Of a stretch of 5,175 nt of DNA, positions 4,947 through 5,175 are shown piece after piece. The notes under the pieces were generated by a model. That model was not told the origin of the DNA. It searched no databases and saw nothing but the letters and a program-made list of their open reading frames with translations. The DNA is from Anaerolineae bacterium. GTDB taxonomy: Bacteria > Chloroflexota > Anaerolineae > Anaerolineales > Villigracilaceae. The DNA lies in contig PLNY01000248.1 of the NCBI GenBank assembly GCA_003141915.1, forward strand, positions 1-5,175. Reading direction: 5' to 3'. How positions within the stretch are numbered: the first letter of the stretch is position 1; every line of letters begins with the position of its first letter. The translations under genes and the position numbers were made by a program.

Positions 4947-5175
4947 TACTTCACACGGTCACAAATTGCGTTTTTTCAAAGAGCTGCGAAGTGACTGCGA
5001 CTTTCAGTCGAAAGCGCAAAGTTAGAAAAGAATCAAGATCGGATTGGTGAGTTGTCATAGTTTCGTCCAAGCATTTTGAAATAGCAGCTTTGAAGGCTGG
5101 GAATTTTTCGTAGTAGTGGGCATGGAGGCATTTCTTCTTCACCTTGATTCGCATGGACACTTCCATCCAATTCAA
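4947..5175. mobile_element. End of an IS630-like insertion sequence (continues past the right edge)
   Basis: The element is recognised by its transposase C-terminus on the minus strand. Its outer boundary is placed where the 21-base repeat array stops matching: unit five begins CTACTTA (4940-4946) and then departs from the consensus. IS630/Tc1-type elements insert at TA and duplicate it, and a TA lies at 4945-4946, exactly at the break. The terminal sequence would begin TACTTCACACGGTCAC. The other end, and so the terminal inverted repeats, are outside the window. Confidence 0.55.
4951..5175 (-). CDS. IS630-family transposase, C-terminal part (5' end outside window)
   Basis: This is the final 74 residues of a DDE transposase that moves the insertion sequence by cut and paste. 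The visible protein begins LNWMEVSMRIKVKKK, which matches the LNxIE block holding the last catalytic acidic residue; that Glu is encoded at 5163-5161. It continues with LHAHYYEKFPAFKAAISKCL and a THQSDLDSFLTLRF segment, the usual C-terminal helix of this group. The frame is open to the window edge, so the TTG at 5175-5173 is an internal Leu codon and not a start. The position after E-x-x where many relatives have Trp holds Met, which might be family variation or decay. The stop at 4953-4951 lies only a few bases inside the inferred end of the element. Whether the full copy is intact cannot be judged here. Confidence 0.78.
   Translation of the reverse strand: MNWMEVSMRIKVKKKCLHAHYYEKFPAFKAAISKCLDETMTTHQSDLDSFLTLRFRLKVAVTSQLFEKTQFVTV

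Noticed and set aside
4686..4994. Plus-strand open frame of 102 codons with heptads (LATNVYY, LAANVNS)
   Set aside because: Its first half is antisense to the broken small gene, its start lacks a ribosome site, and the right part is antisense to the transposase end. Only the repeat part is of interest, and it is reported as a repeat.

Overview
The window looks like chromosomal DNA of a bacterium, most likely a Chloroflexota (Anaerolineae-like) lineage. This is an inference from remembered family resemblances: a bacterial V/A-type ATP synthase operon end, a MurE with an EDPR rather than DNPR specificity motif, and a 9-nt-period GCGAAG-type palindromic repeat of the kind I associate with such genomes. 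No 16S or marker gene confirms it.

Layout. Bases 1-920 (+) hold the 3' end of the V/A-ATPase catalytic-head subunit B gene and the complete subunit D (central stalk) gene, which overlap by 14 bases. A hairpin with a T-tract (about 943-986) closes this operon and ends only three bases before the next start codon. Bases 990-3256 (+) hold murE (peptidoglycan stem-peptide ligase) and a RimJ/RimL-like GNAT acetyltransferase, joined by an ATGA start/stop overlap. The murE gene carries an in-frame palindromic repeat insertion at about 2129-2196.

Bases 3282-4390 (-) hold a convergent two-gene unit: a membrane-anchored trypsin-like serine protease, then an unrecognised 86-residue protein. The small gene starts with TTG behind a 12-base Shine-Dalgarno sequence that fully matches the usual 16S 3' end. 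Transcription runs right to left.

Bases 4391-5175 are an eroded accessory stretch. It contains a small gene broken by a one-base frameshift and an apparent C-terminal truncation (4496-4793, -), a hairpin in its leader, an array of 21-base dyad-containing tandem repeats (4856-4946), and the C-terminal end of an IS630-like transposase running off the right edge. The insertion sequence appears to have cut the repeat array at a TA dinucleotide.

The genes on the left are core functions (ion-driven ATP synthesis or hydrolysis, cell-wall synthesis). The right third looks like a decaying mobile or accessory zone. No RNA genes or CRISPR array were seen. The most unusual points are the repeat insertion inside murE, the TTG/perfect-SD small gene behind the protease, and the 21-base repeat array cut by the transposon.
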